Translations under genes and position numbers: made by a program
The notes under the pieces: generated by a model
The model's database searches: none
Seen by the model: the letters and a program-made list of their open reading frames with translations, nothing else
What the model was told of the DNA's origin: nothing
Assembly: GCA_963693315.1 (NCBI GenBank)
Contig: OY856186.1
Location: 76,172,042 to 76,236,041 of the forward strand
Origin: Diogma glabrata
Taxonomy: Eukaryota; Arthropoda; Insecta; Diptera; Cylindrotomidae
Direction: 5' to 3'
DNA: 64,000 nt
Part shown: one piece after another, positions 1 to 11,930 of the stretch
Numbering within the stretch: position 1 is the first letter of the stretch
Layout of the letters: each line of letters starts with the position of its first letter

Positions 1-328
1 TACTTGACCTTATTTAATATCCTATTTGACCAAATATTTAAAATTTTTCTTTTAATTCAATAGTTTAAGATAAAATTCTCGTTAAACCTACAATTTTTCT
101 TAAATATTCTACATTTGTTGATGTAGAATTTGTAAGAAATTATCGACAAAGAAAATACATATGCCACAAAGTAAATTTCTACAATCTTCTAAATATTGTA
201 GTGTACGGATAAAATACCCCTTTCTTAGGAATCCTTAGCCTAAAAAAATTTTGACAAACCAGCCAGCCACTGTAATTTTTTTCATCCTGTAATCAATTCT
301 TGTAATTTTAAATTTATCATATTATGAC

Positions 329-775
329 TGTTAGGGAATACGATAGACTACAACACAATAGAACGTCTTTCGAGAAAATGCTCTTTAGAGAAAATAATTC
401 CACTAAAGGAGTATAAAAATACCTAATTCAACACAGGAAAATATAACGTGACCAGAGTAAACACGTAATATGAAGTTTTTTTATCCTATAAGAAAATAAA
501 CGCAATGAATTAGAAAATAGTAAATAAACAAATGAAAACATTTAGATCGCACACGAAAAAAAGTTGTGTTCTAGAATTTAGTAGAAATGTCGAGATTGTT
601 TCTTCTAGCTAGTACATATATATATAAGAGGTCGTGTTAGAAATGAAGATCAGCATGAAATTGTCAGTCAAGAGTGTAGTTTTGAAATATAAAAGCGACA
701 AAAGTGGTTTTAAAACTAGCGGTGACTGTGAAACTTTATAATGTGAAGAAAATAACTCGGTCTAGAAACGTTACA
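329..775 (+). repeat. Probable 5' LTR of the degenerate Gypsy element
   Basis: The segment begins TGTTAGGG and ends CGTTACA, two bases before a primer-binding-like site. It contains a TATA-like run (TATATATATAAGAGG near 616-631) in the place expected for an LTR promoter. The left end is inferred only from the TG start, because there is no partner LTR in the window for comparison. The right end is firmer because of the adjoining primer-binding site. Confidence 0.5.
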
Positions 776-777
776 AC

Positions 778-794
778 TGGTGTCAGAAGTGAAC
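778..794 (+). other. Putative tRNA primer-binding site (Gypsy)
   Basis: TGGTGTCAGAAGTGAAC follows the predicted LTR end after two bases. It begins with TGG, the complement of a tRNA CCA tail, as Gypsy primer-binding sites do. I did not match it to a particular tRNA. Confidence 0.5.
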
Positions 795-1054
795 TTGTCA
801 AATTAGATGGATTTGAATGGATTATAATTCAAGATCTGAATAGATAATTTTTTAGAAAAGGAATTTTTCAATAGCGGGCACTAAAAATGGAACGATAAAA
901 AAGCTATGGAAGCAGTCGCATTGGATCCAGAGAATTATCTTTTCCGGCAAAAAGAAGCAGATCGTGTTCCATAAGCAGCAAGTAGTGAAGATAAATAAGG
1001 TGCTGTTGAAGCAATGAAGCAGGTTGTACTGCAAACAACGACTTTGTACAGTTA

Positions 1055-2120
1055 ATGTCTATGATGGAGCAAATGAGTTTCAATATGAGATCAGATGTCA
1101 GGGCAAATATGGAACTCATAAGCAATGAAATGAAAAAAGTAGATATCAACATTAATCAACAGTCTGCAAATATCTCTGTAAATCGAGAAGAAATGAATCA
1201 ACAGTCTAAGAGCATTAATCAACTGATGGCAGAAAATCGAGAACACATAGCTGAAAAGCTTCTACATATAAACGGCAAGTCTACGCGTTGAAGTACAAAA
1301 AATTGTGTATGCGAAAGTACAGCAAGAAGTTAAACAATTTGGGCAGAAATTTCTTATAAAATCAATAAAAAGTAGACGACTTCAAAGTAGAAGAAGAAAG
1401 AAGGCTCATTGATGTTGAAAGCATTGCCGAAGGATCACATCCAGTTCAACAGATGCAGAGCATGAAGCTAAAACCTTCACCATACGATGGAACTTCATCG
1501 TTTGGTATTTTCAAATTTCAATTTGAAACTGCAGCTGATCAAAATAACTGGAATAAAACGCATTGTGCGTTGCTTTAGTTGTGGTGCTGAAGGGAGAACC
1601 AGCAGAAACAATCCAAGCAGTCCCAAAATAAGATCAACGGAGCTATAATAAAATTATGATGGCCTTGGATCGGAAGTATGGTAGTGACCACAATAGGAAA
1701 ATATATACAGAATTGAGTTAAATGGTCTCTACCAGCGAATTAGAGAATATCTGTTTTCGTCTGTGATCGAACGTCTTGTACATATGGCACATGGAAATAC
1801 GTCACCAGACTATATGAAAACAATGAAAATAGATACGCTCATCCACGGCATTAGAGATCTAAAGACGCGGAAATCAGCTATGATGACACCTACAGCTACA
1901 TTTGCTGAAACAGTAGCTTGTGCGTTGACTAGTGAGACAGCACAAGCAATTGTCAAACCAACAATTAAAGTACGCCATTTAGAAATGGAGGGAGAGGACA
2001 GTTTCAGGCCTCAAAAAAGATCAAGAAAATTCAACAGTAGAATAAGATGTTGGAATGTCACATGATAAGCTTGGAAATATATCTCGAGAATGCAAAGAGG
2101 CTAAGCGAAAACGAGTAAGA
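1055..2120 (+). pseudogene. Gypsy gag remnant with broken CCHC zinc knuckle
   Basis: Several short open stretches together look like a Gypsy gag gene. At 1055-1291 there is a hydrophilic 78-residue piece with repeated QQS-type units and a heptad-like pattern. At 1763-2065 a 100-residue piece resembles the gag region before the zinc knuckle (RLVHMAH, then DTLIHGIRDLKTR, then TFAETVACALTSE). A knuckle then starts as CWN around 2049 and continues in another frame as GNISRECK at about 2075-2098, so a frameshift lies inside it. The knuckle histidine is replaced by asparagine. Between 1291 and 1763 I see fragments in shifting frames only. Function is lost. Confidence 0.65.
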
Positions 2121-2250
2121 TCAACATCACCAATTAGATGGAGATCATCTGAAGAAGAGGCTCAAGCGAGAGAGGAAGAGAAAATAGTATCAAAACAGTT
2201 AAACTAAAACAAGTCAGTTTTAAGGAGCGAAAGCTGGCTTCCACAAACAA

Positions 2251-2780
2251 ATGCCCCATAATCTACATCCCTATTTCAAGGAATTACAATCAGCAGAAAA
2301 ATATCGAATACAAACAACAACAGGGGAAAGTGCAGCTATCAGGAGAAGCAAGAATGCTGATACTAGAAAAGTGAATACGCACTTACAGCATGAAGTACTG
2401 TTGGCTGAGATAGTTGATGTAGTATTTCTGGGCATAAACTCATGAGAACAAATGGGTTGGTAATAGATGCTGAAAATGGATTACTCAAGTATGGTAACTT
2501 GAATTTGGTTCTTCAGACGAATGGTGTAGAATCAAGTATGAGGCGGATAATATTGAAACATTGCAAAAAACTGCAACCTAATGCCGAAACAATCGTCTTG
2601 GGAAGATTGGAGGAAGATTCAGGGTCACCAAGGTTGTGCGTTGTGGAAGCCAATGACAAAGATCAACAACATCAAGCAATCATTATAGGGAAAACATTAG
2701 TTGTTCCAGATAAAAACTTATGGATACCGATAAGAACACTAAATCTGTCAGACAAAACAAAAGCCTCAAGAAAGGAATAA
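2251..2780 (+). pseudogene. Gypsy protease-region remnant
   Basis: Two abutting reading frames (2251-2445 and 2442-2780) cover the region between gag and RT. The second starts RTNGLVIDAENGLLKYG, which matches the stretch following the retropepsin core in Gypsy polyproteins, where a hydrophobic LG.(D/N) motif precedes it. The upstream frame ends VVFLGINS just before, so that motif is split across the frame change at about 2440. No clear D(T/S)G active site is visible. The remainder (to 2780) matches the spacer between protease and RT in character only. Confidence 0.55.
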
Positions 2781-2868
2781 TCGTCGGCAAATGTGAAGAA
2801 GTGGATACCATTGTGAAATGTGAACAACAGCACATAGAAAAGAAGTCGAAAATCAGGCGCAGCAGAAA

Positions 2869-3185
2869 GAAGTAGAAAATCTACCACACAAGTGGACAAC
2901 AGAGCTTACAAAAGAACAAAAGAAAGAAGCACAACAGTTGCTCGAGCGTTATTCGTCCAGCACCGCTGGTGTTATCGCGCAATCAGATAGTCCATGGAGT
3001 TTACCTGTGGTTTTAGGCGGGAAGACGGATGGAACTATGAGATTGTGCGTTGACTACAGAAAACTTAATGTAGTAACAAAGAAAGATAGCTAGCTACCCA
3101 TTACCTCGAATTAATGATACCCTTGACACATTATCAGGTACCAAATTGTTCTCAACATTAGATCTGCAAAGCGGTTATTGGCTTG
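2869..3185 (+). pseudogene. Gypsy reverse transcriptase N-terminal remnant
   Basis: From 2881 an open stretch reads [20 protein letters not shown], then [15 protein letters not shown] and [11 protein letters not shown] (near 3036-3070). These are the hallmark first motifs of Ty3/Gypsy RT. A short duplication (CTAGCTAG, near 3088) shifts the frame, after which PLPRINDTLDTL and STLDLQSGYW follow. Part of the linker between the ERYSS and STAGVI stretches is shortened compared with intact family members. The catalytic YxDD box is not found downstream, so the copy is cut before it or too decayed beyond about 3200. Confidence 0.8.
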
Positions 3186-3299
3186 TTATTGGTTACAATA
3201 TGTTCTATTTATGAGGAGTAAACAAAATAAGGAAGAATCATAAAAACATGTTTATACAGGCCAAGTTGGATTTCTCCCATTTAAGGATAGTATTGATGT

Positions 3300-5880
3300 C
3301 CTGAGACAAAGAAAACATTATTTCATCTCGTTTTGAAGCGACTGTGATAGAATTGATGGGGACATGGTTGTGAAAATTATACTCAAGAATAAAGTACTAT
3401 CATCCGCTTACGAATGGACTGGTTTAAGATTGGAAAGTAAACGACCGTTTATGAATATCAGAAATAGGGTGAGAGAAAAAACGGATCTTTTGGGAGCACC
3501 AGCGTGAAAGAAAGAGGGCGAGAGAATGGGCGAGAGAGAGCGCAAGAAAATGGGCGTTATAGGCTGCACAATCGATAACTACCTGTGGTTATTCAAAAAG
3601 CTCTTAATCCAGGAGGCTAAGAAATGCCCAATGGCGTTAGTTTAACAAGCAGTAACGACCACGTTTTTTCCTTTGGTCATAACTTAAATATCCAATTGAT
3701 GTTTTAGATTAATCTTTTCTTATTCCTTTGCTATTCGTTGAAGTCCTCCCACTAGCAGCAGATAATGTATCCGTATTTTTATCCGTCGGTTTTGATATAT
3801 CTTCATGAGTTGCTTCGACTTCTTCGTCTTCGTGAGTGTATTTCTTTGATTCTGTATTTCTTGTTCAACATAAGGCATTCACTCAACACAAGGCATAAAT
3901 CACTCTATCGGATATACTGTCAGGGTGTATATCCCATTATATTTTTTCAACCCCATTTCCATTTAGAGCATCTTTACTTTTGACAATAGTGTTCTAGCAT
4001 TATGTTATACCTGCAACGTAACTGGAAGCTGAGGGCCATCGTTGATTTTTCGGATTGTTCATAAATTGTGTTGGTGGGATTTTAGCATTTAAACACCATA
4101 CTTGCCACTGTGGGTGGGTGAGTGATAGTAATCCATCCGACAAGGATTTTGCATGGTTCCATTGTTTCTACTGTTGAAATCTTCCGCCAATACACTTCCG
4201 CTAATCACATACTGATATAACCTAGATTTCTCCAGCCCTCTCTAAACGTGGCGTTATGATACTACCCAAAGACAGTCACCCTCATTCGTCTGTTTGCCGA
4301 CCTATATAGGATGAAACCCAACCTTCTAGTTCTCAATGTAACAAACATTCAACGTATTTTCAGTCCCATATGTTTAATCCATAAATTTTTTAGAACAACA
4401 AGTATTGGAAGTGGAAGTTTTGATTTATAGATTTGTTTTGATTTCCCATTCGCTTATAATAACAAAACAAAAAAATAATGGCGGATATACTTATATTTCC
4501 GTATAAATTTATCCTCTCGTAATTTATTTCATATTTTAATCAAACCAACCAAAAAAATAATTCTTTTATCCAATTCAATCTAAAAACTATTTTATTTTAT
4601 ATATTTCCACAGATTAAGTTATATATTTGTCTATTTCTTACAATGATTTCTTATTCTACGATAATATTTTACTGACTTGGATTTCTGATTTGATTTTTGT
4701 TTTGTTTGGTTTTGTTTTGTTTTGTTTCTTATTTATTTGATTTAATCTTTAACGGACTGTTTTTTATCTTATGTAATACGTATATGAATTATCCAAAGAA
4801 AATTATACCCCAGGAAAAAGTAATGGTAATTGTAATTCAAATCGATAACGGACTTATGGGATTTAATATTTCAGTATGAAAGATTAATTGAATTTTTATG
4901 AGATAATTTCAGTGACATTTAAAACTCTTTTGATATTTGTTCTTTAAACCTGTAGTTGAACACGAAGGTTCTTGGGAGCTAGGTGGTTCGAAATTAATAT
5001 TCTTAAAATATATGTTCTTAATATATTAAAAACTAGCTATATCTGACCACGCATTGCTTGCAGAAACCCACATTTCTATAATCAATTTAGTGGGTATAGA
5101 AAGTGTTTTGTTGTTCAATTGTCTATGCACATATGAAGGTTGCCTCGTTTGCGGATTCCAGAACACGCAGCACATGCTGTATGTGAATATCAACTCCTAT
5201 TTAGATTTAAGCCAAATTGTGATTGCAAACGTCAATAAAAATGAAAATTGCCACCTTTTGAGTAGATCTTCATCTTCGTGTTGAGAGACGCAAAGTATTT
5301 TTTAATTCTTTTATATTTTTTTCTAAGGAATGGATAACTAAACAATAAATCACATATTAAAAAATGGCACAGCAGCTGTATACCCATATATGTAGTTAAT
5401 TTGAACATCTTAGTTGTGTCAGTCAAGAAAAAACAGATAATGTTGGCCCGAAATCACCTGCAAGCAATAGTAATCCCTTACCATTTCTGATATTTCCACG
5501 CCAATCGCTCAGTTATCATTTAAAGCCTCGTAAAATGAATTTCTGAGCAACTGTGCATTCATCCTGTTACGGAAATGTTTAACCCGTAGAAGCTTATTTG
5601 TCTAAACAACTTTCTTTTACGCTAATCAACGCATTTAATATAACTGATCGTCTTTTTATTCATATTATTTCTACACCCGGTCCAAAATGATACTTTTTTT
5701 ATTTGCTATCTCATTTTTTAAGCTGTTGGTTCATGAAATTTTATGATTCTGACTTGTAACTATTTTGGATAAATTGAGTAAATTTTTGTTTGTTATCTAT
5801 ACGTATTGGATTTATGTAAGGTTATTACATTGAAAAAAGTACAAGTTGTCCTCGTCATTATTGTTTTTTTGAGCATAATG
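3300..5880. other. No recognisable gene; AT-rich intergenic DNA
   Basis: No domain is recognised here. A purine-rich patch (GAGAGA-like units) sits at 3465-3560, and a GTTTT microsatellite at 4694-4730. On the minus strand at about 3711-3865 there is a roughly 50-codon open stretch rich in Glu, Asp, Ser and Thr with no ATG. It could be a decayed coding piece, but it has no identifiable relative. Confidence 0.6.
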
Positions 5881-6250
5881 GGCCATCAGTTATTATATGT
5901 CTAACCAGTTCAACAATATTATTATATTATATAATATTACCGTTACAGTTACTTAAATAATTGCCGATATTATTTTTTGTTGCATCAGTTATCGTTAAAA
6001 ATCGCCGATATTATTTTTTTGTTGATTAGTTATCGATTGCACAAATTCAACCATTGCCGACACTATTTTTGGTTACCTCAGTTATTATATTTTTAACAAA
6101 TTCGACAATTGCAGACATTATCTAAGTACCCTCAGTTATTATATTTCTAACAAAATAAAACTTTTTATTACATCATTTAACATATTAACAACAACTTAAA
6201 TAAGTGTCAACAATCATTTTTGTCACATCATTTAATATATTCATCGTATG
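5880..6250. repeat. Degenerate minisatellite, period about 50-60 bp
   Basis: Five to six diverged units repeat the pattern ATTGCCGA(C/T)A followed by TTATTTTTG, then ATCAGTTAT and TATTTCTAACAAA. Clear starts are at about 5961, 6003, 6053 and 6106. Units differ at many positions and lengths vary, so the array is old. It lies immediately left of a block that recurs at 59.8 kb, which is also next to a minisatellite. Confidence 0.6.
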
Positions 6251-6322
6251 CATAAGCTGGTGAAGATGATTTATTAATTAAGATTACAAGGGAATGGGGA
6301 GTTGGATCCGGAACTATAATGG

Positions 6323-6450
6323 CGTGAGTGAAACATTTAAGTAATTTTTTAAATGTAATAATTGCAGTTGTATTGGTGTTGGTGTGGTGATCTCGGAGTT
6401 TTCGGCTTCTGGGGTCATCAGAGTCCCAGCTCTTGGCTTATTTAATTTGC
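6323..6450 (+). repeat. Dispersed repeat block, copy 1 (copy 2 at 59836)
   Basis: This block shares two stretches, in the same order, with 59836-59955: GTGAGTGA followed by a TTTTTTAAATGT-like run, and GTCATCAGAGTCCC followed by CTTGGCTTATTT. The copies are strongly diverged between those cores. Both have a minisatellite on the left, which suggests they are parts of one composite element or duplicated locus. Confidence 0.5.
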
Positions 6451-6499
6451 TTATTTAATTCAGTTTTTACAACCCCTTGTTGCACGTGACAGGCTTTTC

Positions 6500-8060
6500 A
6501 CTCCTTGCTATCAAAGGATTGCTTCAGTTTCCAGGATTTTTACATGTTATCATAGACGGTCGCAACAAAAGAACATTTGTGTGAGATTGATAGACTATTA
6601 CAATTATTTTTTCTAAATTAGAACATTTTACAGAACTATGAGAATTATAACGCGGAGGCTTAACTAGGTCTCTCTCACGTCTTGATCACAATTGGTTTAT
6701 TTAGGGTAAAATGGAAGCCATGTCTAAAGTATTATTTTATATTAAGATTTAATATTTATACAGGCAAAATCAATTTAACAAAAAAAAAAAACTTACAAAT
6801 TATTCAGCTTAATTTTCATCCCACGGCAGCAACAGTAGTTATATTCGTGATAACTCGAATGATTCCTCTCAGGCTTGCATATTAACAAACAAAGAACAAC
6901 GACGATAAATCACAGCATAGAAGATCAAAAAGACTACTTGTACAATAGTGTTGGTATTTATGTTGAAGCCTTTAGTGCAACTCAATCAGTGACCCTTGAG
7001 CACTATTTCCCCATCAGACCCTTGAGCATCATTTCCCCATTTATGTTCAATTGATCTTATCTCAAAGATATATACTATAATCCAAAATTTTATCTTATGT
7101 GTCCGCGTCAAAGTTAATGACAACAACAAATGATCGACAAGATTTAGTCTTTCCTCAGAATATTTAATTTTCTTTTTTGATGGCGGCTGTAACGCGTGTA
7201 CTGTCACTAACATAGATAAACTTATTATCTATCACCTTGTGAAAAACACTACAATAATGACTTAATATATTTCCCTTTTTTTGTTGTTAAGGACGCTCAC
7301 CACACATTTTATTATATTCAATTTATGAAAAAAAATGAACAAATCACAATTTACAAGAATTTTATTTTTATTTTAACAGTTTATTTTACACAATAAAATT
7401 AAAATACACGGCAACCAAGTCACAAATCAATAAACTGAAGAGATTTCTCATCATGGTCGACTGATATTTATATCCATAAACTTTATTTCCTCTTTTTCTC
7501 CTGCTATCTCTTCTTCCGGCTCTATTTTTGTTCTGTATTTATAAATTTTATGCAAGCTATTAAAAATAACATCACCAACAGTTTAGACAATTTCAATCTA
7601 AGACACAAAACATTATTCTCAATTAATGTTTAACAATTTTAATCAATTTAGAACCGCAAAAAAATTATTAGGCTGTAGCACGTAGAAAACTTTTAATAGA
7701 GATTTGTTCCCATTTAAAATTTTTATTTATCAAAATATTTAACTAGAATATGAATTACTTTAACTGATCAGCTTATTAAAAAAATTATATAACATTACCA
7801 TTACTAACTGCATATACTAAAGTCAAATATTTGTATTTTTAACTTCTGATTATTTTTCATTTACATTGTGACAAAAAGGAAAGACTCAAAATGGACAACC
7901 TTAATATCCGACCACTACCATCATTTGACGTAATGACGTAACAACAACTATTAGGCCTGAAACCCATAGTATATCAAAAGAACCGAAGAAAAAGTCATTT
8001 TTTTTATAAAAAATTTTGATATCCTTTTATAAATAATTTGAAATACGTTTTTAATTGGGA
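6500..8060. other. No recognisable gene
   Basis: AT-rich sequence without recognisable coding, RNA or repeat signatures. Short frames present here have no domain or family resemblance. Confidence 0.6.
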
Positions 8061-8067
8061 TGTTGCA

Positions 8068-8195
8068 ACTCAACTGTAATACCCTTTTGCGTGCATATTT
8101 GATTATCTGCACTCAACTGGGAGACATTAGGTTGTTCGAACACACATAAATGAAGCTCGTCGGATTACAACTCTGCAAAGCACGCAGTTCGCTGA
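8068..8195 (+). repeat. Dispersed repeat, copy 1 (copy 2 at 56117)
   Basis: This stretch aligns with 56117-56230 on the same strand. Shared cores are TTTTGCGTGCATA, an ACTCAACT/ACTGAACT pair, a CACACATA core, CGTCGGATTA, ACTCTGC and GCACGC. The spacing is preserved, so it is a real repeat pair and not chance. No coding capacity is seen. The family is unknown. Confidence 0.6.
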
Positions 8196-8445
8196 TTGGT
8201 TCCTGCTGGTGACTAGCAGGTCCCGTGTTTTTTACAATCCCAAAAAATATGTTTGAAGTTCTGCATTAATTTTCACATGCTGGATCCTTTGGAAAGATTG
8301 CCCGTAGGTGTTTCACCGGCTATTTTTCGATATCAACGTTTAGCATTTGTATTTGCTGATCTTCTTTTGTATACAAAATATCTATCGTTGACGGTAACTA
8401 TATTTGATACTAATGCTCAAGGTTATCGCTTAGAGCAGTGTTTCT

Positions 8446-8520
8446 CAACCGTTGGTCCGCGGCCTATTAGTTATCCACGGAAAAGTTTAGTGGTGCGGTC
8501 CGCATTTTTTAAATTTATAA
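8446..8520 (+). mobile_element. hAT-like transposon terminus, fragment
   Basis: CAGTGTTTCTCAACCGTTGG followed by TCCGCGG closely resembles the terminal inverted repeat of many hAT-superfamily elements, which begin CAG and carry a TTCTCAACC...GGTCCGCGG core. The preceding 8 bases, GCTTAGAG, would be the place for the 8-bp target duplication. A second TGGTGCGGTCCGC motif at about 8490 fits the subterminal part. I found no opposite end (GGTTGAGAAACACTG) in the following kilobases, so this is one end only. Confidence 0.5.
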
Positions 8521-9220
8521 CAGTTGCAATTTTGCTTTATTTGAGCGCCAGTTTCACTCCTCAAATGTGAGTACTATATTACAAATTACATTTTTTTTAT
8601 AATAATTATATAATTTTATATAACATAAAATATATTTATAAAATTATATAATTTATGCAAGCTTAATCTCTTGTGAAAATGTTTTTTTCCACTAGTTTAA
8701 AATCATTTTACGCTTAATATCAAACTATTGTTGCTATTGTATTTTCCTGTTATTACATAAAGTTTTTAAATCAATGCAATCAATGCAATTAGGATTATAT
8801 ATTTACTATCGTAGAAAAATTGCATTTCCTACGCGGGATGAAATCGTTTTATGTTTACGTGAACAAATCACAAAAAATTGCAAAATGTAATATATATTAT
8901 GAATATCGTTCTTACTCGGAAGAGTTTCGTCACTCTGTTTATTTACTCTGTTTCGTCACTCTGTTTTAATAACATTATGTACTTGCATAATCCTTTCAGA
9001 AAGATAATTTGTTTTTATTTTTAATACTAACGAAAGCATCAAAATTGAAGCAAAAATTAAATGCGTGAGTATTTAAAAAAAATAATTCTTTCGGCAACTA
9101 CAAATATAGGTTTATTTTGGTTTTTAAAAAAATAATTGTGTTATTTTGTTATTAGTATTAACAAAATAAAATAAACACCTGTTAATTTAATTCCGTTGCG
9201 TGATTGCTGCAGTATTTGAT

Positions 9221-10449
9221 GCTATATTTTATTGTTCGAGCGAAATTTCACAAATTTGCATTTGTGCGAGAGAATAAAATTTATTAAACAGGAACACAAT
9301 GCTACGTCTTATCCTTTCGACTGAGTAACATGTATTAATTTAAACTGAATTATTTCAAAATTCATTGGTAATTAATACATGTAAAATGAATAAAAACACA
9401 ATAAATTTTATTTTATTTTTTGTACCATTAATTCCAAACAATTAGATAAATTTTATTCAATTTCGAAACCTATTTAATTGTTTGGCATTTTAAAAATGAA
9501 ATGATTTAAAATAGAAAACATCAAATTTTATTCTATTTGGAATTAAAAAATCAAAAAATTTTATAAAAAAATTCATTTTTTTCATAATGCAATTTAATTT
9601 AATTTAATTTATTTGTATATTCGAGAGATGGACATACGCATTAGCTTAAATTTATTGTTTTTTATATAGTCAGAGCGAAAATGTTTTTTTTGATTTTTTA
9701 TATAATACAATCAAAAAAAATTTATTTCAGAGTTCAATACAATCAAATAGATGGTTTTATTGTGTTCCACAGCATTCACGCAACAGAACAAAATCGACAA
9801 TTGTTTATTTTATGGTTTAAAGACTACTAACGCAAACAATTATGGTTCCATTCTATTAGAATAAATCTATATTTATAGTTGCTGGAAGAATAAAACAATT
9901 GATTTGATTGTATTAAATTTTGAAATAATTTCTTTGATTGTATTTTATAAAACACTTTCGTTCTGATTATATAAAAAACAATCAATTCAAACTAATGCGC
10001 ATGACCCTCTCTCGAATATTGAAAAAGGCAAAGGCTACTGTGATTAAATTGAATTAAATTTCCATTGTTGAAAAAAAAAAATTATTTTTTATGATTGTGA
10101 GAAACCAAAACTCAATTCTCATTAGTACTTAGAACTTTGGTGTCTCTTATTGTAGGTCATTTCATTTTCAAAATACCAAACATTAAATGGGTATTGAAAT
10201 TGAATCAAATTTATTTCAGTGTTTTAATTAACTTATAATACAAAAAAATAAAATAGAATACATTGTTTTTTTTTCGTTTTACTTATTTTATCAAAGAATT
10301 TTAAAATAATTTAATTTAAAGTAATACATTATTCTTTGTCGGAAGGATAAAACGTTGTATCGGCTTCGTGTTTAGTGAATTTTATTCTCTCCCAAATTTG
10401 CAATGCTCGCTCGCATTGCAAACTTTTGCTCCAAAAATAAAATATAGCC
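9221..10449. mobile_element. 1.2-kb near-palindrome: fold-back element or long-hairpin locus
   Basis: The left arm (about 9221-9769) and right arm (about 9885-10449) are inverted copies with interruptions, around a loop of about 115 bp. Matching pairs can be followed outward: GTTTTATTGTGTTCCA with GGAAGAATAAAAC; CGAGAGATGGACAT (9622) with the complement of ATGACCCTCTCTCG (about 10001); CAATTTCGAAACC with GGTATTGAAATTG; TATCCTTTCGAC (9310) with the complement at about 10340; GCTATATTTTATT (9221) with AATAAAATATAGC (10437-10449). No protein-coding frame is present. It may be a non-autonomous fold-back transposon; the transcript would form a long dsRNA hairpin. Confidence 0.75.
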
Positions 10450-11306
10450 TTAAACACTTACACAATAAATTACTATTATTTCGAGTTAGGAGTAAAAACG
10501 AAATTTTTTTAGTTTTACTTCTGTATTTGGGAATGTTTTATTTTTTATCTTATTCGCTCTAAAAGAAACCAAAGAAGCGTTTTAAGCACTGTTTATTGCA
10601 CTTCAAAATTCGTTCTTTCTTGGTTTCTCTAAACTTTATTTCGTTTATCGCAGTTGTTTAAAATTAGATTATATATGTAAGTGTGAGCAAGATATAAGCT
10701 GCACTTTCACCCATCTAACATGAAATATTTTGCAAGGTTCACAATAGAATCCTAAAATATTTATTGGTTTGTAGCATGAAATTGGTTGAATAACACTGGC
10801 TTAGAGCATTTTCCGTACTTGGTGAATTTAGACATAGAAAAATTCACCAATAAACTCCTTACCAAATAAACGCTATGGTAAGCGATAAAGCAGGCTTTAA
10901 AAAGAAATAAACGAAATAAATAAATCGAAATAAAAATAATAAAAATAAATCGAAATATATGAAAATTTAATTTAACAGCAATCTGAAACATCGAAATGGA
11001 ATTAATATTATGATAGTAGGTATAATAAACCCGCACGTATTCGAATGCAACGTTATGTCATAACTACAAAGGAATTGGCGAAGATCTTTCGCAGTTTACC
11101 TATTTTGAACCAACGAACATTTACACATTTTTATTTATGTAGAGAGATAGATATGTTTTTATAATTAATAATTCTAGATGTAAATGCACTAATAATGATT
11201 TTATTTTTATTACGTATAAAAAACACTTAATTGTTGCCAGATTTTGTAATGTAATACATACATTATAGTCATTCATTATTTATTTACGAAATGGGGCCTA
11301 TTTTAT

Positions 11307-11455
11307 TTATAACTCGAACGCAACTATTTTGTTTTATAATTCAAATGCGACTATTTTGCTTTATCATTTGAATGCGACTGTATGTGATTCGAATTTGTAT
11401 CGCTTTGAATGCGATTCTCTTTGTTTATCGTACTAATGTGACTATGTTGATGTAT
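11307..11455. repeat. Short minisatellite, period about 27 bp
   Basis: Units of the form TTTATAATTCGAATGCGACTA, followed by TTTTG, repeat four to six times with substitutions, for example at 11307, 11333, 11360 and 11403. The most conserved piece is GAATGCGACT. Nothing suggests a function. Confidence 0.6.
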
Positions 11456-11655
11456 GATAATATATAAATTATAAAATTATATTAAAAAAAAAACTAATCA
11501 CCAAAATCTGTACGACTATATCTCTCCCCCTTCATAAAAGTAAGAGGGTTTATTGATTCTTTCAAAGTGGGTAAGTTGGTAAATCGAATGAAAGATATAT
11601 CAAGTTTTTAAATTTTTCAAATTAATTTATATTTTAAATTTTTGTTTCGGTTTTT

Positions 11656-11722
11656 CTGGATGGGAATCAAACCCAGGTCCTCTGAATTCAAATTCAACTA
11701 TTAAGCCACTTTTCCACACAAC
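11656..11722 (-). other. tRNA-like promoter pair: possible SINE head or tRNA relic
   Basis: On the minus strand GGGTTTGATTCCC (plus 11662-11674) matches an RNA polymerase III B box, and GTGGCTTAATAGTT (plus about 11697-11710) resembles an A box. The spacing is typical of a tRNA. The stretch AGAGGACCTGGGTTTGATTC is also what many tRNA-derived SINEs carry. The acceptor stem does not pair convincingly, so I do not call a functional tRNA. Confidence 0.4.
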
Positions 11723-11930
11723 AATGTGTTCAATTTTTTTTATTTAATAATAAATTTGCTAGAATAGAAGTGTTTCCGTAATACTACATAAAGTTTAAAC
11801 ATTTGTTACACTCGAAATGCAACAACACCTAAAAGAGAAAGCAATTTAATATTCGTATAATTATAAATTTGAATCAAAACTACTCATATCAAAAAATTAA
11901 TTCAATACCAGTAAAAATTATTATACAGAA

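Larger units (their letters stand above)
329..3300 (+). mobile_element. Degenerate Ty3/Gypsy LTR retrotransposon, 3'-truncated
   Basis: A decayed LTR retrotransposon. In order I see a probable 5' LTR (329-775), a primer-binding site at 778, gag-like fragments with a broken zinc knuckle, a protease-like C-terminal stretch, and the start of reverse transcriptase up to the motif LQSGYW near 3165-3182. Frameshifts and stops separate all of these. No second LTR matching 329-775 was found downstream, so the 3' part (rest of RT, RNase H, integrase, 3' LTR) is missing or unrecognisable. Order and motifs are those of Ty3/Gypsy elements. It cannot be active. The assignment is secure; the exact right boundary is not. 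Confidence 0.85.

Noticed and set aside
4985..4992. GGTTCGAAAT considered as a pol III B box
   Set aside because: No A box at the proper distance and no tRNA-like fold.
8253..8570. A 105-codon frame overlapping a transposon end
   Set aside because: Part of it is the translated hAT-like terminal repeat, so it is not a gene.
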